NCBI GenBank assembly: GCA_023436925.1
Contig: JAEZHJ010000099.1
Coordinates: forward strand, 1-46,855
From: Actinomycetes bacterium
GTDB taxonomy: Bacteria; Actinomycetota; Actinomycetes; Propionibacteriales; Propionibacteriaceae
Direction of reading: 5' to 3'
Length of the DNA stretch: 46,855 nt
Shown: in pieces, positions 33,374 to 40,368 of the stretch
Numbering within the stretch: the first letter of the stretch is position 1
Layout: each line of letters opens with the position of its first letter
Position numbers and translations under genes: made by a program
The notes under the pieces: generated by a model
What the model was told of the DNA's origin: nothing
The model's input: the letters and a program-made list of their open reading frames with translations, nothing else
Database searches by the model: none

Positions 33374-33402
33374 GACCGGACCAGGTATGAGATGGTCCGG
33401 TC
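33374..33402 (-). terminator. Hairpin SL1, CCGGACCA/TGGTCCGG with CTCATAC-type loop
   Basis: Exact 10-bp arms GACCGGACCA (33374-33383) and TGGTCCGGTC (33393-33402) enclose a 9-nt loop. On the reverse strand the loop reads TCTCATACC and the stem is followed by the pyrimidine tract TCTGCTTTCCTTTCT, so it looks like a terminator for leftward transcription. Confidence 0.6.
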
Positions 33403-33697
33403 GATGCCTTCCAGGACGTGAGGCGCGCAGTCTCCAGCACCTCCCCGGATCTGCCGGCGCGACACGCCGCACCGACCCTGATCTCTTTCCCGCCAACCTC
33501 TTGCGGAGGCGGGCGGACCAGAGTAGAACTGTCCTACGCGATCGCGGCAGCGAACCGAGAGGGGAGCAGTCGACGACGCGGTCGGACAGCAATCGAGGTC
33601 CATTGCCGACGAGGCGACTCGGTCGGCGTCCTGTCGGGACGGGCAGGCGGATCAGGCGGGCTGACCGAGTTCAGGTGTCGTCCACCCTGGACAACCA

Positions 33698-33732
33698 GAG
33701 GGCCGGACCAACTCATACTTGGTCCGGCCCTC
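33698..33732 (+). terminator. Hairpin SL2, same stem and loop as SL1, opposite orientation
   Basis: Exact 14-bp arms GAGGGCCGGACCAA (33698-33711) and TTGGTCCGGCCCTC (33719-33732) enclose CTCATAC. The tail on the forward strand (GCCTTGCTTGCACTTCC) is mildly T-rich. The core CCGGACCA-loop-TGGTCCGG matches SL1 read on the other strand, differing only at two loop-closing bases. It could also terminate the leftward mpg transcript. Confidence 0.6.
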
Positions 33733-33801
33733 GCCTTGCTTGCACTTCCATTCTGCGCGGCGTCGTCGCCGCGGCGACGCACCGTCCGGATCCCGAACCC
33801 C

Positions 33802-34392
33802 TCACCAGGCCCTGTCATCGGCCACCGCCCGCGGGCTCGCCCGGTAGCTCGACACCGTCGGGTCGCCCGCGATCCAGAACCGCCACGGCCGCCGGTGGGC
33901 CACTGACACCCCCACCCGGGGGCCGGCCGCCACCGCGGCGTCCGGGAGCGCAGGCTCGGGGTACAGTTCCAGCCCGTTGCTGCCGAGCCGGCCGCCGGAG
34001 TCGGCCAGGGTCCAGCCCATCACGCGGCCGAGGTTGCCCGGCCCTCGCGCCAGGGCGGCGTCCACCACGCCGGGTCGACGGGCGCGGGCCACGTCCAGCC
34101 CGTCGACCACCTCGCCGGCCCGCAACAGCACGGCCGACCCGTGGCCCGGCCGGCCGCAGACCAGGTTCCCGCAGATGTGGAGGCCGTGCGACCGGTAGCA
34201 GTACAGCGTGCCCGGGTCGGCGAACAGGTCGCGGGTGTGCGGACGCGGGCCGCGGACGGCGTGGGCGGCAAGGTCCGCGGTGCCGTCGTAGGCCTCGACC
34301 TCGGTGAGCCGGAGTACCACCTCACCTTGTCGCAGCCGGCAACCGAGCAGGCGCCGCGCGACCTCCAGCGGGCCTGCGGTCAGGTCGATCAC
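33802..34392 (-). CDS. mpg: 3-methyladenine DNA glycosylase, AAG/MPG type
   Basis: Removes alkylated and deaminated purines from DNA. 196 residues: LEVARRLLGCRLR, the catalytic glutamate in RLTEVEAYDG, the DNA-probing region YCYRSHGLHICGNLVC, RGPGNLGRVMG and the C-terminal RPWRFWIAGDPTVS. GTG 34392 gives the usual family length and has CACACT 6 nt upstream on the reverse strand. The frame back to 34440 would run into the start of the divergent gene. Confidence 0.92.
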   Translation of the reverse strand: MIDLTAGPLEVARRLLGCRLRQGEVVLRLTEVEAYDGTADLAAHAVRGPRPHTRDLFADPGTLYCYRSHGLHICGNLVCGRPGHGSAVLLRAGEVVDGLDVARARRPGVVDAALARGPGNLGRVMGWTLADSGGRLGSNGLELYPEPALPDAAVAAGPRVGVSVAHRRPWRFWIAGDPTVSSYRASPRAVADDRAW

Positions 34393-34438
34393 CCAGCCAG
34401 TGTGCCCGGCCCACACCCGGCGCGCTAACCTCAACAAC

Positions 34439-35416
34439 ATGCCACAACCGTCGCGCCGGGAGACCCTCGCGAGCTGCGTCGTGCTGCTGGCAGTGCTGCT
34501 GGCGGGCTGTCAACCGGCCCCTGCCGCGGAGCCGTCCACCCCCCTGACGCCCTCCCCCACGCCCACCCCGACGAGCCCCTCCCCGAGCCCGACGCCCACC
34601 CTGCTCGACCTCACCGCGCCCGGCCAGGCGGCCCGGATGGTGCGCCTGCTGCTCAACGCCGCCGGCGGCGGCGACCTGATCATGGTCGAGATCACCACCC
34701 ACACCGCTTCGATCAGCGTGCTGCCGCCCGACGGCACCGAGCCGGTCACCTGGGCCTACCGCGACGGGCTGGTGCAACAGGTCGACAGCGACCTGCAGTA
34801 CGTCGACCAGGCCAGCTTCAACATCGACGACTTCGACATCTCCGATGTCGGCCGGCTGTTTCGGGTGGCGGCACGGATCTCGGACTCGACCGAGCAGCAG
34901 ACCCTGCAGATCGTGGACTACTCCGGCGGCCGGGTGGTGATGACGGTGACCACCAACCCGGAGTCCCGCACCGTCTTCTTCAACCCGGACGGCAGCCTGC
35001 TGGACGAGCTCAACTACCACACCGCCAAGGGGGTCACCGAGGGTCTCTCCGCGGTGCTCGTGGGCCGGGTCGCGGTCCAGCGGGTCGGCGTGGACTCCGA
35101 GACCGGCGCCTGGGTCGAGTATCGCGGTCCCGGCTCCACCACCGTCTCCCGCCGGCGGCCACCCAAGGTCCCGCTGACCACGGTCACCCGCGACGAGGTG
35201 CTGCCACTCACCGGCTTTCCCGCCGGGACCGTCGACCCCACCGCGATCTGGCGGGTGGTCGCCCGGGAGCTGGAGACCGGCGAGCTGGCCGACGAGGCAC
35301 CCTGGAGCGTCACCATCGAGGACCGCGACGATTCCGGAAAGCCGCTGATGTACTTCACCCTCAACGGCCGGTCCCTGGTCACCGACCTGTCCGGGAACCG
35401 GGTCAGCGAGCCGTGA
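34439..35416 (+). CDS. Putative lipoprotein of unknown function
   Basis: 325 residues. A signal peptide with lipobox LLAGC (cleavage before about Cys24) is followed by a Pro/Thr/Ser-rich linker (~30-53) and a ~270-residue mixed alpha/beta domain that I do not recognise (LLDLTAPGQAARMVRLLLNAAGGG... RTVFFNPDGSLLDELNY... MYFTLNGRSLVTDL). It is probably anchored on the outer face of the membrane. TAACCT (34426-34431) lies 7 nt before the ATG. The 3' end overlaps the convergent methyltransferase gene by 14 bp. Confidence 0.82.
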   Translation: MPQPSRRETLASCVVLLAVLLAGCQPAPAAEPSTPLTPSPTPTPTSPSPSPTPTLLDLTAPGQAARMVRLLLNAAGGGDLIMVEITTHTASISVLPPDGTEPVTWAYRDGLVQQVDSDLQYVDQASFNIDDFDISDVGRLFRVAARISDSTEQQTLQIVDYSGGRVVMTVTTNPESRTVFFNPDGSLLDELNYHTAKGVTEGLSAVLVGRVAVQRVGVDSETGAWVEYRGPGSTTVSRRRPPKVPLTTVTRDEVLPLTGFPAGTVDPTAIWRVVARELETGELADEAPWSVTIEDRDDSGKPLMYFTLNGRSLVTDLSGNRVSEP

Positions 35417-36479
35417 CGGCGTCGCCGGGCTGCGGTTCGGCGGCGGCCTGCAACGCGGCGAGCCGGGACTCGGGGGCGCTCACCAACAGGTACTCCACGG
35501 TGTGGTCGTGGCCCTGGGTGCCCACCTTGACCCCGCTCGGGGAGTAGATCCCGATCGCCGAGCCGATGTAGCGACGGGTGCCGTAGCCGAACACCGCCAC
35601 CGGGTTCCCGCGGACCTCGAGCATCTCCTGCACGGCCTCGATCGACACGAAGCCCTCGGCACTGAAAGAGACCACCACGACCTCTGCCCGGACGGCCGCG
35701 ATCACCTCGGCCAGGGCCCCCGGCATCCGGCGCCGGGAGTTGAAGTCGCTGCTGCCGGCGGCTTCGCGGGCGTCCGTCCGCTTGCAGGCGATCCCGTAGT
35801 GGGCGGGCGCGTCCCAGCGGACCAGGGTCTCCCAGACGTGGTAGTTGGCGAAGTAACGGTGCTGGTTGTAGGGCGGGTCGAGGTAGGCCAGGCCGACCGG
35901 GGCAACCTCGGTGACCGCGAGCCTGGCGTCGCGCCGCAGCGCCCGTCCGGTGCCGGGGGTGAGGACGGGCGCGCGCAGCCGCAGCGGCCGCAGCGCCCGC
36001 GGCGCCCAGTGCTTCAGGAAGGCCATCTGCAGCCCGACCGTGGAGTCGACGGCGTCGGCGGCTTCCAGCAGCGCGGTCAGCAGGAGCGGACGCAGCGGCC
36101 CGTCCGGGAACAGGTCGTCGATGCCCTGCCGGATCGCATCGATCCGCACAGCATTGTCGGGGTGGAAGTAGCGGGCCTTCTCGGCGAAGACCTGGGTGAC
36201 GTAGCCCCGCCGGCCGGGCAGCGCCGAAAGCCGGGTGATCGCCTCGGCAACCTGATCGGGATCGATGCTGTCGGCCGGCGTCTCGACATAGCACTGCGCG
36301 AACACCTCCGAATAGGACGCGGTGTCCACGGCGGTGACGAAGGCGCCGCGCCGGCAGAACTCCTGCGCCACGCGGGTGGTCCCGGTGAACAGGTCGAGGG
36401 CGGTCGAGGCACCCGCGGCGTCCAGCAACGCCCCGAGTTCGGCCACCAGCCGGCGCTTGGACCCCAGGTACTTGATCAC
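35403..36479 (-). CDS. D12-class DNA adenine-N6 methyltransferase
   Basis: 358 residues. It opens VIKYLGSKRRLVAELGALL (the KYLGSK motif of Dam/D12 enzymes), then DLFTGTTRVAQEF (SAM site) and the catalytic AYLDPPYNQHRYFANYHVWETL (DPPY, motif IV). No restriction endonuclease or specificity gene is adjacent, so it appears to be an orphan. The GTG start overlaps the metallopeptidase stop (GTGA). The target sequence is unknown. Confidence 0.88.
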   Translation of the reverse strand: MIKYLGSKRRLVAELGALLDAAGASTALDLFTGTTRVAQEFCRRGAFVTAVDTASYSEVFAQCYVETPADSIDPDQVAEAITRLSALPGRRGYVTQVFAEKARYFHPDNAVRIDAIRQGIDDLFPDGPLRPLLLTALLEAADAVDSTVGLQMAFLKHWAPRALRPLRLRAPVLTPGTGRALRRDARLAVTEVAPVGLAYLDPPYNQHRYFANYHVWETLVRWDAPAHYGIACKRTDAREAAGSSDFNSRRRMPGALAEVIAAVRAEVVVVSFSAEGFVSIEAVQEMLEVRGNPVAVFGYGTRRYIGSAIGIYSPSGVKVGTQGHDHTVEYLLVSAPESRLAALQAAAEPQPGDAVTAR

Positions 36480-37342
36480 GCCTTGCCAAGCGCGCCGTCG
36501 GCGAAGGTGTCGCACTGGTCGGGGTTGCCGCTGGCATAGCCGCGGTTCAGCCAGTACTGGCGCTGCTCGGACGAGCCATGGGTCCACGACTCCGGTGAGA
36601 CCTCCCCGGTGGCCGACTGCTGGATCCGATCGTCGCCCACCGCCCGCGCCGCATCGACCGCCCGGTCGAGGTCGTCCTTGGTGATCGCCTCGATCGGCGA
36701 GGTCGGGTCCTCGGCGGCATTGGCAAGCCACACCCCGGCGAAGCAGTCGGCCTGGAGCTCGAGGCGCACCTGCGGGGAGGACGGCCCGGTCTGCTGGCCC
36801 GCGGACTGCACCTTGTCGAGCGACCCGATCAGGTTGGAGATGTGGTGGCCGTACTCGTGGCCGATCACGTAGGCCTCGGCGGCGTCCCCACCGACCGCTC
36901 CGAGCTGGCCTTCGAGCATCTGGTCGAAGAACCCGGTGTCGAGGTAGACGGTCTGGTCCGCCGGGCAGTAGAACGGGCCGACCGCGGACGTCGCGGTGCC
37001 GCAGGCGGTGGCGACCTGACCGGTGAAGGTGACCGTCCGGGTCTCCTGGTAGGAGTCGAGCTGGGTCGCCCAGAAGGCCTGGATGGAGTTGGTGTAGGCG
37101 ACGTAGCGGCACTCGCGGTTGGCCTCGACGTCCGCGCCGGTGCGGCACTCGGCGTACTGGTCGTCGGTCTGCGGGGCCTGCTCGCCAGCACCACCCAGGA
37201 GCATGCCGGGGTCGAACCCGAAGACCAGCGCGAGGATCACGATGACGATCCCGGCCCCGCCCCCGACCGCCAGCCCGCGGCCGCGGGAGCCCCCGGATCC
37301 CATCTGGGACGGGTCGAGACGGGCGCCAGAACGGTACTGCAT
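36476..37342 (-). CDS. Neutral zinc metallopeptidase, YpfJ family
   Basis: 288 residues: a basic, glycine-rich head, one transmembrane helix (~26-42, LAVGGGAGIVIVILALVFGF), then a secreted domain with FYCPADQTVYLDTGFFDQM, the zincin motif VIGHEYGHHISN, and LELQADCFAGVW (third ligand region). It is likely membrane-anchored with the catalytic domain outside. Its substrate is unknown. GAGGAGG sits about 5 nt before the ATG. It is the first gene of a pair with the methyltransferase. Confidence 0.92.
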   Translation of the reverse strand: MQYRSGARLDPSQMGSGGSRGRGLAVGGGAGIVIVILALVFGFDPGMLLGGAGEQAPQTDDQYAECRTGADVEANRECRYVAYTNSIQAFWATQLDSYQETRTVTFTGQVATACGTATSAVGPFYCPADQTVYLDTGFFDQMLEGQLGAVGGDAAEAYVIGHEYGHHISNLIGSLDKVQSAGQQTGPSSPQVRLELQADCFAGVWLANAAEDPTSPIEAITKDDLDRAVDAARAVGDDRIQQSATGEVSPESWTHGSSEQRQYWLNRGYASGNPDQCDTFADGALGKA

Positions 37343-37426
37343 CCTGCCTCCTCACCGTGGAGTGCCCCTGAGCATAGCCCGGGGTGCCTGCTTGGTTTCG
37401 TACCCGGCCTCGGCCATCATGAATCG

Positions 37427-38140
37427 ATGCGGATCATCGGAGTGGAGGTGGCCGGGGGTACACCTGTGTTCTCCCGGGTGCTGCCGCACGGCGCAGATCC
37501 GTACCGGCTGGCCTGGGAACGCGGCTACCGGATCATCCGTCCGCTGTCGGTCAGCGGCCAGGCACCCGACCTCGCCCTGACCCTGCAGGTCGCGCGGCAC
37601 GGCCGCCGGATCAACCACCGCTCGACGCCGCGGACCCGTCCGGTGGATCCCGGTCTGGAGCTGACCCCCGACGTCACCCCGGTGGTGCGGCAGCGGCTGG
37701 CCGCCTACGCGATCACGCTCTCACCGCTGGGCATCCTCGCCACCCAGTTCTCGGACAAGACCGCCGTCCCCGGAATGTGGGGGCTGCCGGGGGGCGGGAT
37801 CGACATCGGCGAGGCCCCCGCGCAAGCGGTGGTCCGCGAGGTCGACGAGGAAACCGGTCAGCGGCTGGAGATCTCGCACCTGCTCGACGTCCAGACCGAC
37901 CACTGGGTCGGCCGGTCCCCGGCCGGACTGGTCGAGGACTTCCATGCCGTCCGGATCATCTTCGCCGGACGCTGCGCCGAACCGACCACCCCCGTCGTCC
38001 ATGACGTGGGCGGGACCACCGAGGCGGCGCGCTGGATCCCGCTCTCCCGCTGGGCCGCGCTGCCGTGGTCCTCCAGCGCACGGGCGTTGCTGGAACGCCA
38101 CCTCCAGGTGGTGGCGGACGCCTGGCGCGCCGCCGGCTGA
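37427..38140 (+). CDS. Nudix hydrolase with N-terminal extension
   Basis: 237 residues. The N-terminal ~95 residues (MRIIGVEVAGGTPVFSRVLPHGADPYRLAWERGYRIIRP) are not part of the Nudix fold and I do not recognise them. The Nudix domain follows (YAITLSPLGILATQFSDKTAVPGMWGLPGG), with box GGGIDIGEAPAQAVVREVDE then ETGQ, matching G-x5-E-x7-REUxEExGU. It hydrolyses a nucleoside-diphosphate-linked substrate that cannot be named. The start is set by CATCAT (37415-37420), 6 nt upstream of the ATG. Confidence 0.88.
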   Translation: MRIIGVEVAGGTPVFSRVLPHGADPYRLAWERGYRIIRPLSVSGQAPDLALTLQVARHGRRINHRSTPRTRPVDPGLELTPDVTPVVRQRLAAYAITLSPLGILATQFSDKTAVPGMWGLPGGGIDIGEAPAQAVVREVDEETGQRLEISHLLDVQTDHWVGRSPAGLVEDFHAVRIIFAGRCAEPTTPVVHDVGGTTEAARWIPLSRWAALPWSSSARALLERHLQVVADAWRAAG

Positions 38141-38159
38141 GCCGCGTCCGTCCGACAGC

Positions 38160-38191
38160 AAGCGGCCCACGGCTTACGCCGTGGGCCGCTT
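38160..38191. terminator. Bidirectional hairpin between Nudix and BI-1 genes
   Basis: Perfect 14-bp stem: AAGCGGCCCACGGC (38160-38173), loop TTAC, GCCGTGGGCCGCTT (38178-38191). It lies between convergent genes, 19 bp after one stop and 11 bp after the other. The AA/TT at the stem base is the only hint of a T-tract. Confidence 0.85.
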
Positions 38192-38202
38192 GGTGAACTG
38201 GA

Positions 38203-39042
38203 TCAGCGCCGGAAGTACGACAGGATCCGGAGGATCTCGACGTAGAGCCAGACGAGGGTCACGGTGAGCCCGAAGGCTCCGCGCCAGGACTCGCTGGCGG
38301 GTGCCCGCAGGGCGATCCCCCGCTCGATGTAGTCGAAGTCCAGGATCAGGTTGAAAACCGCCAGGCCGACGCCCACTGCCGAGGCGAGCAGGGCGATCCA
38401 GCTGACCCCACCGGTGACCGAGATGATCCCCATGTCGATGCCGAAGAACGACAGGACCAGGTTCAGCAGGAGCACGCCGGCGTAGGCCATGGTGCCGATG
38501 ACCACCATCTGGCGGAACTTGTTGGTGACCTTGATGCGGAAGAACTTGTAGGCGGCCAGGGTGGCGCCGGCGGCGACGAAGGTACCCATCACCGCGGGGA
38601 TGACGATCCCCGGGTAGAGCATCTCGAAGACCAGGCTGATCGCGCCGAGGAAGACGCCCTCGATCGCGGCGTAGGCCAGGACAAAGCCGGGCTTGATCTG
38701 GCGCCGGAAGCTCACCAGCAGCACGACCCCGAAGGCGACCAGGGCGCCGACGATCATCGCGGGCTGGAGGAGCTGGAACGGGATGACGCCCGAGGTGAAG
38801 CCGACGAAGGTGAGCGCGGCGGTCAGGATGACCGTGCCGAGCGTGATCGCCGACTTGGTGATGACGTCATCGATGGTCATGACATCGACCGGCGCCTGCT
38901 GCACCGGCGGCTGGCCGTACTGCGCGGAGTACGGGTCGTAGCCGGGGGCCCCCGGCTGGCCCGGGTACTGCCCCGGGGCGTACTGGGTCTGCGGCGGCTG
39001 GGCCCATTCCGCCTTCGTGAGTACGGGGTTGCTGCTCTGCAT
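38203..39042 (-). CDS. Bax inhibitor-1/YccA family membrane protein
   Basis: 279 residues. A soluble head rich in Pro, Gln and Tyr (QPPQTQYAPGQYPGQPGAPGYDPY, ~15-45) is followed by seven hydrophobic helices from SAITLGTVILTAALTFVGF to LVWLYVEILRILSYF. The loop DFDYIERGI near the end is the acidic signature of BI-1/TMBIM proteins, which act as pH-sensitive Ca2+ leak channels in characterised members. AGGAGG is 11 nt before the ATG. A possible -10, TACCAT, lies further up (complement of 39093-39098). Confidence 0.92.
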   Translation of the reverse strand: MQSSNPVLTKAEWAQPPQTQYAPGQYPGQPGAPGYDPYSAQYGQPPVQQAPVDVMTIDDVITKSAITLGTVILTAALTFVGFTSGVIPFQLLQPAMIVGALVAFGVVLLVSFRRQIKPGFVLAYAAIEGVFLGAISLVFEMLYPGIVIPAVMGTFVAAGATLAAYKFFRIKVTNKFRQMVVIGTMAYAGVLLLNLVLSFFGIDMGIISVTGGVSWIALLASAVGVGLAVFNLILDFDYIERGIALRAPASESWRGAFGLTVTLVWLYVEILRILSYFRR

Positions 39043-39169
39043 TCGGGTTCTGTCCTCCTGTGGTTGGCGGTGGCAGACCACCGTCAGGCTCAATGGTAGG
39101 TGACTGGATTGTGAGTGAACTGTGAGCGCGCACGTCAACTCCGCGGCGCGGGACCGTCGCCTCCCCATC

Positions 39170-39290
39170 GAGGGCCACCCCAACCGGCGAGGGCCACCGA
39201 TCATCGGTGGCCCTCGACGCGAACCGTGGCCCTCGGTGCGAACCGTGGCCCTCGACGCGAACCGTGGCCCTCGACGGGAGCGGTGGCTCA
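39170..39290. repeat. 19-bp lattice array, locus 2 (two forward, four to five inverted words)
   Basis: GAGGGCCA occurs at 39170 and 39189. TGGCCCTC occurs at 39208, 39227, 39246 and 39265, and a decayed word TGGCTCA at 39284 holds the stop codon of the deacetylase gene. All are in one exact 19-bp register. The centre CCGATCATCGG makes the core an almost perfect palindrome. Three spacers are near-identical (GACGCGAACCG twice, GGTGCGAACCG). It lies 127 bp upstream of the BI-1 start. The rest of the 39043-39287 gap shows only the possible BI-1 promoter. Confidence 0.92.
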
Positions 39291-40202
39291 GCGCTGGGAG
39301 TAGACCACCCCGGCCTTGAGCCGCTTCGAGCCGAGGAGTTGCGGGACGGTGACCAGGGTGAACCCCTTCTTGCGCAGCCCGTCGATGATCCGCTTGCAGG
39401 CGTCCCGGGTGGTAGGTCGGCTGTCGTGGGCCAGGATGATCGAGCCCGGACGCGCCGCGGAGACGATCCGCTTGGCGACGAGCTTGCTGTTGCGGTCCTT
39501 CCAGTCCAGCGGGTCGACGTTCCACAGGATCTGGGTCAGGCCCTCGTCTTTTGCCACCGACCGCACCACGGAGTTCGTGGCACCGTAGGGCGGACGCAGC
39601 AGCCGCGGCTTGCTGCCGGTGGCCTTCTTGATCACGTCACTGGTCCGGGTCACCTCCCGGCGAACCGCCGACTTGCCCAGCCGGGTGAGCAGGGCGTGGC
39701 TGTAGCTGTGGTTGCCGACGACGTGGCCCTCCTTGACCATCCGCCGCAGCAGCTTGGGCCGGGACTTGGCCAGCGAGCCGAGCACGAAGAACGTGGCGTG
39801 CGCGTCCTTCTCCTTCAGATCGTCGAGCAGGTCCGCCGTGCCGGACACCGGGCCGTCGTCGAAGGTGAGGGCGACGCACTTCAGCTTGGAGCAGTCGGGG
39901 TCATCGTCGGCCGGCTTCGACCGCGGCATGGCAGACGGCGACGCCGTCGGGCTCGCCGTCGCCGTCGGGCCCACCGTCGGCGTCGGGGACGGGGTCTGCG
40001 TCAACGACGGGGTGGGGCTCGGGGTGACGGGCCGGGAGGGTGAGGCGGAGGTGGACTGGGCCGACGGTGTCGTGGACGGTGTCAGGACTGGCGTGCCGGG
40101 CGGAGCCGCGGCACACCCGGTCACTGCGATCGCTGCGAGCGCTACCAGCGCCCGCACCCGCCGCCGCGAATGCGCGGCTCCCCCACTGACTGACCCAAGC
40201 AC
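39288..40202 (-). CDS. Polysaccharide deacetylase (NodB domain) lipoprotein
   Basis: 304 residues. Signal peptide RRRVRALVALAAIAVTGC with lipobox VTGC, then a ~65-residue Ser/Thr/Pro linker, then a carbohydrate esterase 4 domain. The domain has ALTFDDGPVSGT (catalytic Asp and metal Asp), NHSYSH (the two His), RPPYGATN, the tryptophan-bearing motif DPLDWKDR and ILAHDSRPTT. It probably removes acetyl groups from peptidoglycan or another envelope glycan at the cell surface. TACCGT lies 7 nt before GTG 40202. GTG 40157 would also leave a usable signal peptide. Confidence 0.92.
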   Translation of the reverse strand: MLGSVSGGAAHSRRRVRALVALAAIAVTGCAAAPPGTPVLTPSTTPSAQSTSASPSRPVTPSPTPSLTQTPSPTPTVGPTATASPTASPSAMPRSKPADDDPDCSKLKCVALTFDDGPVSGTADLLDDLKEKDAHATFFVLGSLAKSRPKLLRRMVKEGHVVGNHSYSHALLTRLGKSAVRREVTRTSDVIKKATGSKPRLLRPPYGATNSVVRSVAKDEGLTQILWNVDPLDWKDRNSKLVAKRIVSAARPGSIILAHDSRPTTRDACKRIIDGLRKKGFTLVTVPQLLGSKRLKAGVVYSQR

Positions 40203-40280
40203 CTATCCCACGGTACCTCGCGTTTCCCGTGTGCCCCGTGGGCCGGGTGGGGCCCGATCCGGCGGCCCACCTACGGCCGG

Positions 40281-40354
40281 TGCCCCCAATGGGATTCGAA
40301 CCCATACTCGAGCGGGTTTAAGCCGCCTGCCTCTGCCAGTTGGGCTATGGGGAC
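40281..40354 (-). tRNA. Class I-shaped tRNA with UAA anticodon (nominal tRNA-Leu)
   Basis: A 74-nt cloverleaf: acceptor GTCCCCA/TGGGGGC with discriminator A, a 3-bp D stem GCC/GGC around CAACTGGCAGA, anticodon stem GGCGG/CCGCT with loop CTTAAAC (anticodon TAA), variable loop of only 5 nt (CGAGT), and T arm ATGGG-TTCGAAT-CCCAT. CCA is not encoded in full (CC then G). UAA reads leucine UUA codons, but ordinary bacterial tRNA-Leu has a long variable arm, which is missing here. See findings. Confidence 0.88.
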
Positions 40355-40368
40355 CGTTGCGCCACAGC

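Larger units (their letters stand above)
33183..33801. other. Gene-less 0.6-kb stretch with paired hairpins
   Basis: No credible coding frame: the frames crossing it have no family sequence, no Shine-Dalgarno and no -10 box. Its codon pattern and composition differ from the flanking genes (visibly more A and T). It contains two related hairpins (33374-33402 and 33698-33732), a 14-bp palindrome centred on GTCCTCGAGGAC (33249-33260), arms CCCGCC/GGCGGG near 33490-33515, and a 16-bp palindrome CGTCGCCGCGGCGACG (33764-33779). It could hold a small RNA or a decayed mobile element. Confidence 0.5.

Noticed and set aside
33418..33906. Forward frame in the gene-less block near 33.5 kb
   Set aside because: No start signal, atypical composition, runs into mpg antisense, and no recognisable domain.
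40203..40280. Attachment site at the tRNA 3' end
   Set aside because: No integrase and no repeat of the tRNA 3' end were seen nearby.
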